DNA from: Ariolimax columbianus
Lineage: Eukaryota; Mollusca; Gastropoda; Stylommatophora; Arionidae
Assembly: GCA_036924085.1 (NCBI GenBank)
Contig: JAVGWX010000011.1
Span: forward strand, 39,411,970-39,475,969
DNA: 64,000 nt
Direction of reading: 5' to 3'
Below are positions 21,678 to 32,438 of the stretch, one piece after another; within the stretch, counting starts at the first letter, position 1, and each line of letters starts with the position of its first letter. Position numbers and translations under genes: made by a program. The notes under the pieces are model-generated. The model had not been told where the DNA came from, searched no databases, and saw only the letters and a program-made list of their open reading frames with translations.

Positions 21678-22194
21678 CTTCCCACCTTCTCTTAACAGTC
21701 AGTTTATTGATTGACACAAAATATTGCAAAGATATGGAATCCACTGTGTCACAACTCTCTTGAATCGGTGATATAGTTTCAAGAGTACCACTATTTGTAT
21801 CTATTTGTCCGGCTCCCCAGTGCCACCTCCACTGATAGTGTATCTGTGAAGAGTACGATTTGTCTATCTGTTATTCGTGTTTCTGCTGCCGTTATCGATA
21901 TCCATGTCTCTGCTGTGAAGCAACTTGAATATTTTCCAACCGTCACTTATAGTTATAGTTGGCTGTTCTTTTTAGAAATTTGTAACATAAAGAAAAAGTC
22001 ATACAAAGAAAAGTTAGGTAATACAATGTTGGCTGAACATTGAGCGTCATCAAAAGATGAGAGATTGTACAATAAAGCCTTTAACACTTCATCCCCGATA
22101 GCTATTTCTATAACATCTAACTCATCGACGAACATGGGCTGAATATTTACGTCTTAAACAGGTGATCAATACATTCACCTCGGGTTCGAGGACT
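21678..22194. other. Unassigned spacer
   Basis: An 82-codon frame at 21795-22043 has no recognisable domain. No repeat partner found. Confidence 0.4.
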
Positions 22195-22580
22195 ATTTGT
22201 TTGATTACAGACGTACCCGAGTGGTCTGCCGGGGTCTTTGTGTATGATAAGGACAAGAATAGCACCACTGCCTCTCACAGAGAGCATGTCGTAAGAGGCC
22301 ACTGACTGTGTCACATGGCATAACACCGGCCATGGTTAGCTGGTTTGTATAGAGCAGCATAGATGGCGCCTAACAGGCTGCGGGTCTACTTTGCTCTAGT
22401 GTTTCAGTCTATTGAGATGAACTCGCACATCGGTTAACCACCTAACGCAGCCGAGTATTAAGCTGCTCAAGCTTAATCCGCTAAGCAGGAAATCCTGCTC
22501 CCGGCTATATCCAGCTCACATCAGAGCTGGGACCTACACAGGGGCATCTGCCCTTGTAGAAGTACAGGTCGACTTAGAAC
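22195..22580 (+). mobile_element. R7 dispersed repeat, copy 2 (longest)
   Basis: Shares its 3' half with 11930-12250 (TAAGCAGGAAATCCT, ATCCAGCTCAC, GTAGAAGTACAGGTCGAC). Its central part (TAGATGGCGCCTAACAGGCT, GTCTACTTTGCTCTAG) matches 28395-28480. The 5' region around GTACCCGAGTGGTCTGCCGG is weakly tRNA-like. Confidence 0.7.
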
Positions 22581-23104
22581 TAAGAACAAACGTAATCGTC
22601 AATGGCATTTAGCCTTTAGACGTAAGCGCAGCCCACTAAACAGACCCCCCACCCCCAACCACCCCACCCGAATCACCTCTTCTCCACCCGGATAGAGATC
22701 AAACATCCGCTTTGGCAAATAAATCCTGTGTTGTGTATCTGAGACCCGTGGTTACAAGCCGACAACAAACAGTCAGGTCGGCCTTGGTGAATCAATAATC
22801 GAGTGTTTACATTCGGGTCAATCGACGCGCAACGCAAATAGTCAATCGCTTGGCTGCCAATTTCATCGTCACTAAAAATGATAAAAATAAAGTATCATGA
22901 CTGTGGCAATTACTGCAGTCAGGGTTGACGTGTGGTAAGGAGATTTCCTTCCGATCGGTCTCAGCTTTTCCGGGTGTCAGGTGAGTAATTTCGTAATGTC
23001 GTTACTGGTGAGGAGTTATTCGAGGTCATCGCCATAGCAACCATTGCAGTTGTGGAGGAAGCACGAGGGACTCCATTGTGAGTATTAAAAAATATGGATG
23101 TTTA
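22581..23104. other. Unassigned spacer
   Basis: No feature recognised. Confidence 0.4.
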
Positions 23105-23552
23105 AAAAAAAATACGTTAGCTGCCCATCGCAAGCTATGATGGCGACACAATCAGGCGGGTTTGTCTTGATGATGTAGCTTGAGCTGTATTTGGATTATA
23201 ATGAGGATGGCACTGCGATGGTCATCAACCTCACTCTCTGTTCCCGAGCTACCATGGACTGGTCGCAAGACATGACATATGCCAGGACCACTTGAGGTAA
23301 CAGGCACTTCTTCTTCTTCTGCGTTCGTTCTCAATCTCCCGCTACCAAGCCCTGTACAGGACTTCGCAAGTAGCAGGATGTAGTCCGGAGAACGGTATGC
23401 GTTGTGTCGCTAGTTTACACGTTTCGGTCCAACACATCCGTCTCCGGTGGTTATACAGGCACTAATCCCACCTCCTTTGAGACCAGGGTTCGCTTAAAAC
23501 GTGCGAGATTCGATCGCTCACCTCTCTTTGAGAAGAGAGTGAGTGACTTACC
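23105..23552 (-). mobile_element. SINE-3, minus orientation, interrupted by SINE-4
   Basis: The element's 3' end is at 23105 (TAGCTGCCCATCGCAAGCTA). The body continues through TTGGATTATAATGAGGATGG and GTCATCAACCTCACTCTCTG. After the SINE-4 insertion, the 5' head at 23490-23552 reads on the minus strand GTTGTGGTCGAGAGGTAAGT (A-box region) and GAGCGATCGAATCTCGC (B box), a tRNA-like promoter. Together with 43172-43860 it defines the full SINE-3 structure. Confidence 0.85.
23309..23454 (-). mobile_element. SINE-4, 5'-truncated, with 9-bp target-site duplication
   Basis: The (TTC)n tail starts at 23309 and the body continues CGTTCTCAATCTCCCGCTAC. ACAGGCACT is present at 23300-23308 and 23455-23463. 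Only the 3' ~146 bp of the family are present, as expected from incomplete reverse transcription. Confidence 0.85.
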
Positions 23553-23796
23553 TCTCGACCACAACGACTAATATGGATTGAACCGAGCTGAATCAAAACA
23601 CTAAACCGAAACCTGCGATACAACCAAAAAGTCTTCATCACGGACAAAGAACAATACACATAACAACAACTAACACATTCCAGAAGTAAAGATGAGCACA
23701 TAAAAAAAGTGATCGAAAATAAACGAAAGTAACTTAGCTCAAGATAAGTGTGGACTGCCAACCATGTTGGACGGACGTAAAAGGACTAGCCCAAAA

Positions 23797-23832
23797 ATAT
23801 CAATCAATCAATCAATCAATTAATCAATCAAA
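23797..23832. repeat. (AATC)n microsatellite
   Basis: About nine imperfect AATC units. Confidence 0.9.
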
Positions 23833-24059
23833 TCCTTCGCTCCTCTCGGCGCATAGACCATCGCCACCATACACGGTCATGGAATGCTCTTTCTGCGTCT
23901 CTACCAGATTTAATCATTTAATCTTAGTTCTTTCCCACATTCTCTACTCCATTTATTTGTAGGTCTCCCTCTTTCTCTAATACATCGAGGATTCCACGTA
24001 AGAGCATGTATGGCATAATTGGAAGGTATTCTATCTTTTCAGTTATTGTGTTCGGTGAT

Positions 24060-24605
24060 AGCGTACCAACAAGTCCAGTGTAAGAGGTCCACAATGACTC
24101 CAGTGTAAGAGGATCACAATGACTCCAGTGTAAGAGGTCCACAATGACTCCAGTGTAAGAGGATCACAATGACTCCAGTGTAAGAGGTCCACAATGACTC
24201 CAGTGTAAGAGGTCCACAATGACTCCAGTGTAAGAGGTCCACAATGACTCCAGTGTAAGAGGTCCACAATGACTCCAGTGTAAGAGGTCCACAATGACTC
24301 CAGTGTAAGAGGTCCACAATGACTCCAGTGTAAGAGGTCCACAATGACTCCAGTGTAAGAGGTCCACAATGACTCCAGTGTAAGAGGTCCACAATGACTC
24401 CAGTGTAAGAGGATCACAATGACTAGAGTGTAAGATGTCCATGGTGACATCAGTGTAAGAGGACCACAGTGAATCCAGTATAAGAGAACCACAGTGACTC
24501 TATTGTAAAATGTACACAATGACTCCAGTGCAAGATGTCTACAATGACTCCAGTGTAAGAGGTCCACAATGACTCCAGTGTAAGAGGTCCACAATGACTC
24601 CAGTG
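24060..24605. repeat. 25-bp minisatellite, about 21 copies
   Basis: Unit GACTCCAGTGTAAGAGGTCC plus ACAAT, period 25 (starts at 24121 and 24146). Copies at 24420-24540 are diverged. Minus frames rich in Trp-Ser-His-Cys are by-products. Confidence 0.95.
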
Positions 24606-25760
24606 TAAGATGCCATCTACGACTGGAGTGGAAGAGGTCTTGTCATCTACAACTGAAGTGGAAGAAGTCTTGTCATCTACGACTGAAGTGGAAGAGGTAG
24701 GTCTTGTCATCTACGACTGAAGTGGAAGAGGTCTTGTCATCTACGACTGAAGTGGAAGAGGTAGGTCTTGTCATCTACGACTGAAGTGGAAGAGGTCTTG
24801 TCATCTACAACTGAAGTGGAAGAGGTAGGTCTTGTCATCTTCGACTGAAGTGGAAGAGGTAGGTCTTGTCATCTATGACTGAAGTGGAAGAGGTCTTGTC
24901 ATCTACGACTGAAGTGGAAGACGTAGGTCTTGTCATCTTCGACTGAAGTGGAAGAGGTAGGTCTTGTCATCTTCGACTGAAGTGGAAGAGGTCTTGTCAT
25001 CTACGACTGAAGTGGAGGAGGTAGGTCTTGTCATCTTCGACTGAAGTGGAAGAGGTCTTGTCATCTACGACTGAAGTGGAAGAGGTAGGTCTTGTCATCT
25101 TCGACTGAAGTGGAAGAGGTAGGTCTTGTCATCTACGACTGAAGTGGAAGAGGTCTTGTCATCTACAACTGAAGTGGAAGAGGTAGGTCTTGTCATCTTC
25201 GACTGAAGTGGAAGAGGTATGTCTTGTCATCTACGACTGAAGTGGAAGAGGTCTTGTCATCTACAACTGAAGTGGAAGAGGTAGGTCTTGTCATCTTCGA
25301 CTGAAGTGGAAGAGGTAGGTCTTGTCATCTACGACTGAAGTGGAAGAGGTCTTGTCATCTACAACTGAAGTGGAAGAGGTAGGTCTTGTCATCTTCGACT
25401 GAAGTGGAAGAGGTAGGTCTTGTCATCTACGACTGAAGTGGAAGAGGTCTTGTCATCTACGACTGAAGTCGAAGAGGTCTTGTCATCTACGACTGGGGTT
25501 GAGGAGGTCTTGTCATCTACGACTGAAGTAGAAGAGGTCTTGTCAACTACGACTGGAGTGGAGGAGGTCTTGTCATCTACGACTGAAGTGGAAGAGGTCT
25601 TGTCATCTACGACTGGAGTGGAAGAGGTCTTGTCATCTACGACTGAAGTCGAAGAGGTAGGTCTTGCCATCTACGACTGGAGTGGAAGAGGTCTTGTCAT
25701 CTACGACTGGAGTGGAGGAGGTCTTGTCATCTACGACTGGAGTGGAAGATGTCCTCAATG
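24606..25760. repeat. 30/34-bp minisatellite related to the adjacent 25-bp array
   Basis: The unit CTACGACTGAAGTGGAAGAG plus GTCTTGTCAT (30 bp) alternates with a version carrying an extra GTAG (34 bp). The GACT..AGTG.AAGAGGTC core aligns with the 25-bp unit next door. The right edge at 25745-25785 reverts to CAATGACGCTAGTGTAGAGG, like the 25-bp unit. Confidence 0.93.
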
Positions 25761-25809
25761 ACGCTAGTGTAGAGGTCCCTGTATCTGAGAGGTGGAGTGA
25801 TAAACTACA

Positions 25810-26163
25810 GTTCACTGCCTTATCTACACTGATACTAATTGTAAATCTCACCACCTTATCTTCGCTGACTAATGGTAAATCCCATCACCTTACCCATACC
25901 TTCGCTGACTCCAGTGGTACATTTTGTTGTCTTACCTTCACTAATGGTAAATCTTGCTGTGTTAGCTTCGCTGACTCTAACGGTAAATCGCACCACCTTA
26001 CCTTCGCTGACTCAAATGGTACATTTTGCTGCCTTTTACCTTCCCTGATCGACTTTAAAGGTAAATTTCGCTGCCTTACCTTCGCTGACTCTAAAGGTAA
26101 ATTGTGCTGCCCTACCTTCGCTGATTTCAAAGGTAAATTTCGCTGCTTTACCTTCGCTGATGA
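25810..26163. repeat. 36-bp degenerate minisatellite, about 10 copies
   Basis: Units contain CTTACCTTCGCTGACTCTAA then AGGTAAATTTCGCTGC. The period is 36 in the right half. Left copies are strongly diverged and partly deleted. Confidence 0.85.
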
Positions 26164-26169
26164 GGAGGA

Positions 26170-26412
26170 AGACTAACGTTCGCCGTATTTCTCTAATCCC
26201 CAAGGCGGTGTGCGTTACACTGTGGTTTTTATTTTGCGCCTATCGGCCCACTGCATCCGACTTCAGCAGGCATTTTATGTAAGGGCTTGTTTCCTCCTGC
26301 ATTTCCTAAGGATTTGCTTCCTGGGGTAACCGCCGGTGCTGTGATGGGGATCGTACCCAGAACCTTCTGGGTGTGAGCCGTGTCACTTAACCACTAGCCC
26401 ACGCCGCCCCCA
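26170..26412 (-). mobile_element. SINE-1, minus orientation
   Basis: The minus strand carries GGCGTGGGCTAGTGGTTAAG and TTCTGGGTACGATCCCCATC (head), ending near 26170 in the plus-strand CGTATTTCTCTAATCCCCAA. It is full length and similar to 14404-14645. Confidence 0.85.
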
Positions 26413-26579
26413 GTTAGGACGAATTGTTAAAGTCTTCGATCTTCTCACGTGCGTGACCCAGTTACTTTATCTGGTTACCTGGACTTCCCCAGCTCAGAAA
26501 CAGGCATGCGTATATTCACCCAGAGTGCAGACCCGATAGTTATCTTAACACGTATTCCTGGATATTTAACATATGAGAA

Positions 26580-26945
26580 TTAACTGGACACATGTGACAA
26601 TGAGGCTAACGTCTGGTTAGACAAAATGCACTGATCAGACAATGTTTGCCAGGGTCACGAGAAATATACTGGTCAAGACCCTCACCTGACCTCCTCGTTG
26701 GCTGTCCTGAAAACTGGCTGTTGTCGAGGACAGCAGTCCGGATAACAAGGTGAGGTTCGACGTGATCCCCGCAGTAGTGGGCGACACGCGTATAAAGCCA
26801 AGCATAGCACAACCGCCTGGAGGACCCAGGTCCACCTTCATCAGCACGCTCGAGAAGTGAGGAAAGCTACGACAACCCGCCACTTTACGCCGTTTTTAGG
26901 GCGTACAAAAGAGTAACCTCCTCATTGTAAACAACAACTGGATCC
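26580..26945 (+). mobile_element. E6 with two head units (unexpanded)
   Basis: The head GGCTAACGTCTGGTTAGACA then AAATGCACTGATCAGACAAT is followed by only one further unit (GGGTCACGAGAAATATACTG). The body then runs through CGACGTGATCCCCGCAGTAG, GGAGGACCCAGGTCCACCTT and CTCATTGTAAACAACAAC. It shows what E6 looks like with almost no tandem expansion. Confidence 0.8.
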
Positions 26946-27034
26946 AACAATTTGTTGTTGTTAATCAGTCTTAAATTCAAGTAAAGTCATTAGTATATAT
27001 ATACCTGACGTATGGGGGAGCTGAGACGCTAGTC

Positions 27035-27540
27035 CAGTCAGGCACAATACACTGACCAGGACGTCGCGTCAGGGTCAGACACAATACACTGACCAGGACG
27101 TCGCGTCAGGGTCAGACACAATACACTGACCAGGACGTCGCGTCATGGTCAGACACAATACACTGACCAGGACGTCGCGTCAGGGTCAGACACAATACAC
27201 TGACCAGGACATCGCGTCAGGGTCAGACACAATACACTGACCAGGACGTCGCGTCAGGGTCAGACACAATACACTGACCAGGACGTTGCGTCAGGGTCAG
27301 ACACAATACACTGACCAGGACGTCGTGTCAGGGTCAGACACAATACACTGACCAGGACGTCGCGTCAGGGTCAGACACAATACACTGACCAGGACGTCGC
27401 GTCAGGGTCAGACACAATACACTGACCAGGACGTCGTGTCAGGGTCAGACACAATACACTGACCAGGACGTCGCGTCAGGGTCAGACACAATACACTGAC
27501 CAGGACGTCGTGTCAGGGTCAGACACAATACACTGACCAC
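27035..27540 (+). repeat. E6-type minisatellite, 37-bp unit, about 13.6 copies
   Basis: Unit GGGTCAGACACAATACACTG then ACCAGGACGTCGCGTCA. Starts at 27071 and 27108 give period 37. The upstream head AGCTGAGACGCTAGTCCAGT is comparable to 46088 (GGGACGTTAGTCTAGTCAG). It abuts an E6 body. Confidence 0.95.
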
Positions 27541-27815
27541 GACCACAATCTTCCATGTAGCGTTCTCTGGTAACACCCTGTTTTCAAGGCAGCCTGGATG
27601 ACGAGATGTGGATCGATGTGATCCCCGTAGTAGCGAGCGCCTCGCAGATGAAGCCAAGCATAGCACAACCGACTGGAGGACCGAGGCCCACCTTCATCAG
27701 CATGCTCGGTATGTGAGGAAAGCTACTGCAACCCGCCACTTAACGTCCTTTTCAGGGTGCTGCACAAAGGGTAAACTTACTCATTGTGGAATTAAAGAAC
27801 AACAACAAACTGTCG
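27541..27815 (+). mobile_element. E6 body downstream of its minisatellite
   Basis: CACAATCTTCCATGTAGCGT, GGCAGCCTGGATGACGAGAT, GATGTGATCCCCGTAGTAGC and GTAAACTTACTCATTGTGGA lead to an (AAC)n tail. It is the clearest reference body for the family. Confidence 0.88.
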
Positions 27816-28114
27816 TTAAGTCCATGAGGAGTTATCTTCATCCACGACGGCAATTGTTGTATAACGATCAGTGGAACATTCGCTTTTAACGGCATAGGTA
27901 CAGTGTTGAACGCCCGAAACCGCTACACTCCAGTCGACCAAGCTGTAAAATGGTATCCATGAATAAGAAAGTGAAAGGCAGCGAGGAAGGGAACTGGTCA
28001 GCCCATCTAACAGGCTGTGACTGAGTGCACCAAAGTCTCTAACACTTCATTCCTGACCAGCTGTTACGTCCACCGAACGACGCCTTTAGCCTTTTTTCAT
28101 CAGAATAAACCAGG

Positions 28115-28330
28115 GGGTCCAGTGGTCTCGAGGTAAGGGTTTTGCCGGTTCAAATATTGGTGGAGACCTGCATTTTTTAACGTGGATCGTCCGGTAGATA
28201 TTTCCCCTGATCCCTGAGTAGTGAGATCAGACACCCGTGTCCAGTGGCGCGCACGTTAAAAATATCTTAGTTGTAAATCGAAAAGAGTAGGCCTATCGGC
28301 CGCTGCTCGGGCAACAATCAAGTTAAAAAT
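28115..28330 (+). mobile_element. SINE-2, copy 1
   Basis: TCCAGTGGTCTCGAGGTAAG (A-box region) and TTGCCGGTTCAAATA (B box) form a tRNA-like head. The tail region GTTAAAAATATCTTAGTTGT then AAATCGAAAAGAGTAGGCCT matches 63580-63630. Confidence 0.78.
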
Positions 28331-28394
28331 CTACTCAAATTATCCTAGGAATATTCGCCCCATAGAGACAATATCGCAGAAAGGGACTGTGTGG

Positions 28395-28480
28395 CTATAA
28401 CATCAGGTCTTGGTTATGTGGTTAGCGGAGCGGCTTAGATGGCGCCTGACAAACTTCGTGTCTACATTGCTCTAATTTAC
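28395..28480 (+). mobile_element. R7 fragment
   Basis: GGCTTAGATGGCGCCTGACA and GTGTCTACATTGCTCTA match 22360-22405. Only the central part of R7 is present. Confidence 0.6.
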
Positions 28481-28814
28481 GCTTCCACCTCCACCAGTCC
28501 CCAAAATAGGCATTCGTATATTCCAGGGGTTAACAGATGCTGGGATTGACCTGGCAAGTCACCAGCGGATTTTCACCTGCCAAAAAAAAAATATGATACA
28601 AAGGAGGACACACCTCCCCACAACGTCTAACGACATAAGTGGACTAAAGATAGATAGAGAAATATAGATACATAAACCAGGCATGCGCAAATTCTTCAAG
28701 TGCGCAGGCCGGAAGGCGAATTTTAAATAATTGCGCGGGTCATACTATACAGTGTTATTTGACGATATAAAGATTTTCGCATTTGTATCTTTGGCATAGA
28801 TTGGCAGACACAAA

Positions 28815-28997
28815 TTGTCAGACTCAAAACGCGACACTGCAGACTCAAGGCCCACGTCTACAGAATGGGTCTTAGCGACACCGCCCCTTTGCCATTGCGG
28901 TACACTCAAGCAAGCATCAGAAAATATCCTGCAGGAAAGCCCCACTTATGCGGACCAAGGGGATGCAGGCTGGCAGCGGGGTAGCTACAATGCTTGA
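28815..28997 (+). pseudogene. RNase H-type LINE, C-terminal fragment
   Basis: One frame reads RHCRLKAHVYRMGLSDTAP and, after a frameshift, LCHCGTLKQASENILQESPT then YADQGD. This is the region after the RNase H domain in RNase H-bearing non-LTR elements: H.RL..H.Y....(S), then C.CG....(E)H.L..CP. Two of the usual residues (H of EHIL, C of ECP) are replaced by N and S. Homologous regions occur at 36000 and 41560. Confidence 0.75.
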
Positions 28998-29119
28998 AAA
29001 ACATGGGGAGGAGAGGGGGCGCGGGGGGGGGAGAGGGGTTGGAGAGACCGGCAAAGACCTGAAACGCAGTCTCCTTCGTGAACCTCACCGGACTAGAAGA
29101 ATAACATCAGTCGATCGAA

Positions 29120-29250
29120 GATGATGATGAAAAAGAAGAAGAAATTAAAAAAGAAGAAGAAGAAGAAGAAAAAGGAGAAGAAGAAGAAGAAAAAGAAGAG
29201 GAAGAAGAAGAAGAAGAGAAAGGAGAAGAAAAAGAAAAGGAAGGGTGTTA
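29120..29250. repeat. Purine-only (GAA)n-rich tract
   Basis: About 130 bp almost free of pyrimidines on the plus strand, made of GAA, AAA and GGA steps. Confidence 0.9.
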
Positions 29251-29321
29251 ATTAAAAGACATTCATTCAAGGTATGTGGCTAATACACAAAATAAATAGA
29301 CAGATTAACAATGAAACAGCT

Positions 29322-29550
29322 GACGGCGTGGGCTAGTGGTTAAATGGCACGGCTCACAACCAGAAGGTGCTGGGTTCGATCCCCATACCAGCACCGGCCG
29401 TTACCCCGGGGAAGCAAACCCTTAGAAAATGCAGGAGGAAGCAGACCCTTACAGAAAATGCATGCTGAAGTCGGATGCACTTGGCCGATAGTGCAAATTA
29501 AAAACCACAATGCAACGCACACCGCCTAGGGGAATAACAAAATTAATTGA
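29322..29550 (+). mobile_element. SINE-1, near full length
   Basis: CGTGGGCTAGTGGTTAAATG (A box) and GCTGGGTTCGATCCCCATAC (intact B box) head the element. The body is collinear with 14404-14645 and ends at CACACCGCCTAGGGGAATAA, followed by an A-rich tail. Confidence 0.88.
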
Positions 29551-30000
29551 AGAAAAAAAATTAAAAATTAAAAAAACACAGCGAAACACACATTTCATGA
29601 GAGCTTTATTTCATATTTAAAATGTATTTTTTAAACACTTTATAAAGTTCACTTTACAACTAAAAATACGTGTAACAAAACATGAATATGTATGGGCAGA
29701 TATCGCGATTAGACGAAAACAGGAAGGAAACCAAGGTTACGACCAAAGGATCTTATCAGTGCAAACAAATAAGAAACAATGAAGCTAACGCAACATGCAG
29801 GAAGGGAACCTGTTCTTCACAAGGTAAGAGCTAACAGAATGCTGATATTTACACGATGGGCCTTAACCGACTGGCTGCTAATTATGTGGCAGGTCTGCTT
29901 GCGTAACCTGCGACACGATAAAGTACTCAGCGCAAGAGTAGTGTATGCATATATCATATCTTTCCTGTCAACTACGACACGGCGTAATGTTGTTGTTACG
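29551..30000. other. Unassigned spacer
   Basis: AT-rich with no recognisable coding or repeat structure. Confidence 0.4.
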
Positions 30001-30155
30001 GATCCAGCTACATCCGTGCTCTCGCCCTTCGGCCCAATGCAATGTTATGGTATCTGCACGTATCAGTTTGTTTTTAAGTGCCATACAAAGTGTTCTATTT
30101 ATCTGGCCTCGTAGGATGAAATATTTTTCAAACACAGTTTGGTACTCAAAGAGAT
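30001..30155 (+). mobile_element. R5 dispersed repeat, copy 2 (uninterrupted)
   Basis: Collinear with 31-117 plus 497-575, including TAAGTGCCATACAAAGTGTT at the position where copy 1 carries SINE-4. It serves as an internal empty-site control. Confidence 0.75.
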
Positions 30156-30209
30156 GATGATTAATGGTTTCATAATCAAACGTTCAATGCTTTCTATGAG
30201 GATTGTGCC

Positions 30210-30530
30210 ACGAACGTATAAATACGACGAAGAGTGGAAAACCCCATTGGGCATTGGCTATCAATAGGAGAAAGATGTCTTAGTATGGGCACGTTACAAG
30301 GTCCAACGGAATTACAAATTAGATACTTCATGGTTCTGTTCCAGGAAAGAAAGGGCGGGGAAGTCTAAGAAAGAGATGGGCAGACAATATCACTGAGTGG
30401 TCAAACCTTCGTCCCGATGAGGCAGTGTTGGCAGTACCGGACAGAGAGAGATGGCGTGGGGTTGTGAGAGTGTCTTCAAGTGTGCCTCAATGACCTGATG
30501 GATTACGGGATGAACTGAACTGAACTGAAT
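30210..30530 (+). pseudogene. LINE C-terminal fragment with (TGAAC)n tail
   Basis: Translates KKGRGSLRKRWADNITEWSN, LRPDEAVLAVPDRERWRGVV and RVSSSVPQ. This is nearly the same as the minus-strand LINE at 36459-36707 (RWADNITEWSNRRPGEARLA). It ends GATGAACTGAACTGAACTGA. Upstream, VENPIGHW corresponds to the VENAIGPF segment. Frameshifts are present. Confidence 0.85.
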
Positions 30531-30751
30531 AAAACGTGCTTTTCAGGACGCATATGAAGAGATAGAAGAATTCAACTTCTTGCGTTTAAAATCATCATGG
30601 CGCATCCGACCTATTTGTAATCGTTTGCAGTGCACTATTCGGCCGTATACAAATGGTCCATTTAATGCGCCATACGACGTGGAATCGAATATAAATTGAA
30701 TATTCTGTGCATCCATAGTTGTGACACGTTGTCAATCACATATCATATAAA

Positions 30752-31205
30752 ACGTACAGTCATATCTGACCGAGAAGATACAGTTATTTCTCACATAGAA
30801 CATACAGTTATATCTCACGCAGAGCATACCGTTATATATCAAACAGAACATATGGTATTATCTCACATACAGTTATATCTCACATAGAACATAAAGTTAT
30901 ATCTCACACAGAACATACAATTATCTGAAATAGAACATACAGTCACTTCTAACACAGAACATGCACAGTCATATCTAACGTATAACATACAGCCATATAT
31001 CACATAGAACATCCAGAATGATATGACACGTAGAAGATCCAGTCATATCTCACATAGAACACCAAGTCATATCACACATAGACCATTCAGTCATATCTGA
31101 CATAGAACATTCAGTCATATCTGACATAGAACATTCAGTCATATCTCACATAGAACACTCAGTCATATCTCACAGAGAACACCGATAATCATATCTCACA
31201 GACAC
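30752..31205. repeat. 24-bp degenerate minisatellite, about 18 copies
   Basis: Unit CATACAGTTATATCTCACAT AGAA with many substitutions and small indels. The plus frame ISHxEHTVI is a by-product. Confidence 0.9.
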
Positions 31206-31361
31206 ATGTGATTTGTTGCAAAATAATGAAGCGGAAGATTACAAATAAGAAGGCGAATTGCATCCACGTGAACTCAAATACAAACCATCCTCGTCAGAGG
31301 CAAATGACACGTATTTTTTGCTTTTATCGACGTTTGGCTTAGCGTTCAAGTTGCAGCCTCT

Positions 31362-31694
31362 GGGATCAAGACGCTGAGCAGCAGCGGTCATCAACCCATA
31401 GCTGACTGCTGGAGTCAGTGCCAGCGAACCAGAGCTGCCAAGACCCTTTCTACACCTCCACGAGATGATCCTTGATAAAAAAGGCTGCAACAGAGGAGAC
31501 TGGTTAAGGAGAAGGGATCGAAGGCTAACCCGGTACTGAAAAAATCTCTGCTGAAGTCGGATGTGTCTGGCGGAAAGGTGCAAATATCACAGTCAAGCTG
31601 TAAACTACAACACAGCGTATTCCGTTCTCCGGACTCAGCTATTGAGCCCTTTTCAGGACTTGGTAGCGGGAGATTGAGAACGAACGAAGTCAAG
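31362..31694 (+). mobile_element. SINE-4 with 16-bp target-site duplication
   Basis: TCAAGTTGCAGCCTCT occurs at 31346-31361 and 31695-31710. The body matches other copies from GGGATCAAGACGCTGAGCAG to GGGAGATTGAGAACGAACGA. It lacks the long (GAA)n tail of other copies. Confidence 0.9.
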
Positions 31695-31764
31695 TCAAGT
31701 TGCAGCCTCTAATATTTTCAGGCAAGTCAACTAGGAACAACTTAACAAGTATTGATCGAGTAAC

Positions 31765-31850
31765 TCAGTTAGTTAGTTAGTTGCCCATCGCAAGCAAAGA
31801 TGGCGGAAGCGTCAGGTACGTTTATTTAGATGTGGCTGCATATGAATGCA
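31765..31850 (-). mobile_element. SINE-3 3' end, truncated
   Basis: AGTTAGTTGCCCATCGCAAG CAAAGATGGCGGAAGCGTCA is the reverse of the SINE-3 3' end, preceded by its (TTAG)n-type tail. Confidence 0.7.
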
Positions 31851-32438
31851 CAGTCCGATTGGAACTAAACAAAAAACGGATAAGAAACGCAGTGCTCGCT
31901 CATATTTTTGGGAAGAGGATAGTCGGGGGATGGGGTCGGGAGACAACAGAAATCCAGCTGTTTGCGAGCTAGGCGGCACACGTCACCACTACGGCCAGGT
32001 TAAATAGCATGATAAGGTTAGCGCACTGACGTCCCTCCGGCGCCTCGCCTGACAGGCGGGAACTAGCGGTGTTTCTAATCTGGATACCTTCGTCGCCTGC
32101 AGGTGAGGAAAGCAAGAAGGGAACAAATGAAGGGCGATCGGGTTGGAAGTTTGCACACCGTAGAGGGTAGAGGTAGATGGAAGGAGGCCGGGGGATGGAA
32201 CAGGCAGTAAGAACAGCTGTTACGGTCGGTAAATGTAATTATTAACGTCAGCGGTTCTCAACTTGAAGTTCTCAACAAGGGCATTCTAAAAAGGCAAATT
32301 TATCAATCTAGATCTTTATTTATTTAAATAGTTGGCATAACCAAATTCCTTTTCCTTTTCAGTCTCTTTTTTAGGCACGGGTGAATATGTGAAAAGACAA
32401 GTAGGTCCCATAAAAACAAAGCTGAGGAAAGATAATAA
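31851..32438. other. Unassigned spacer
   Basis: Nothing firmly recognised. GGTTCTCAACTTGAAG at 32262 is faintly like a hAT terminal sequence. Confidence 0.35.
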
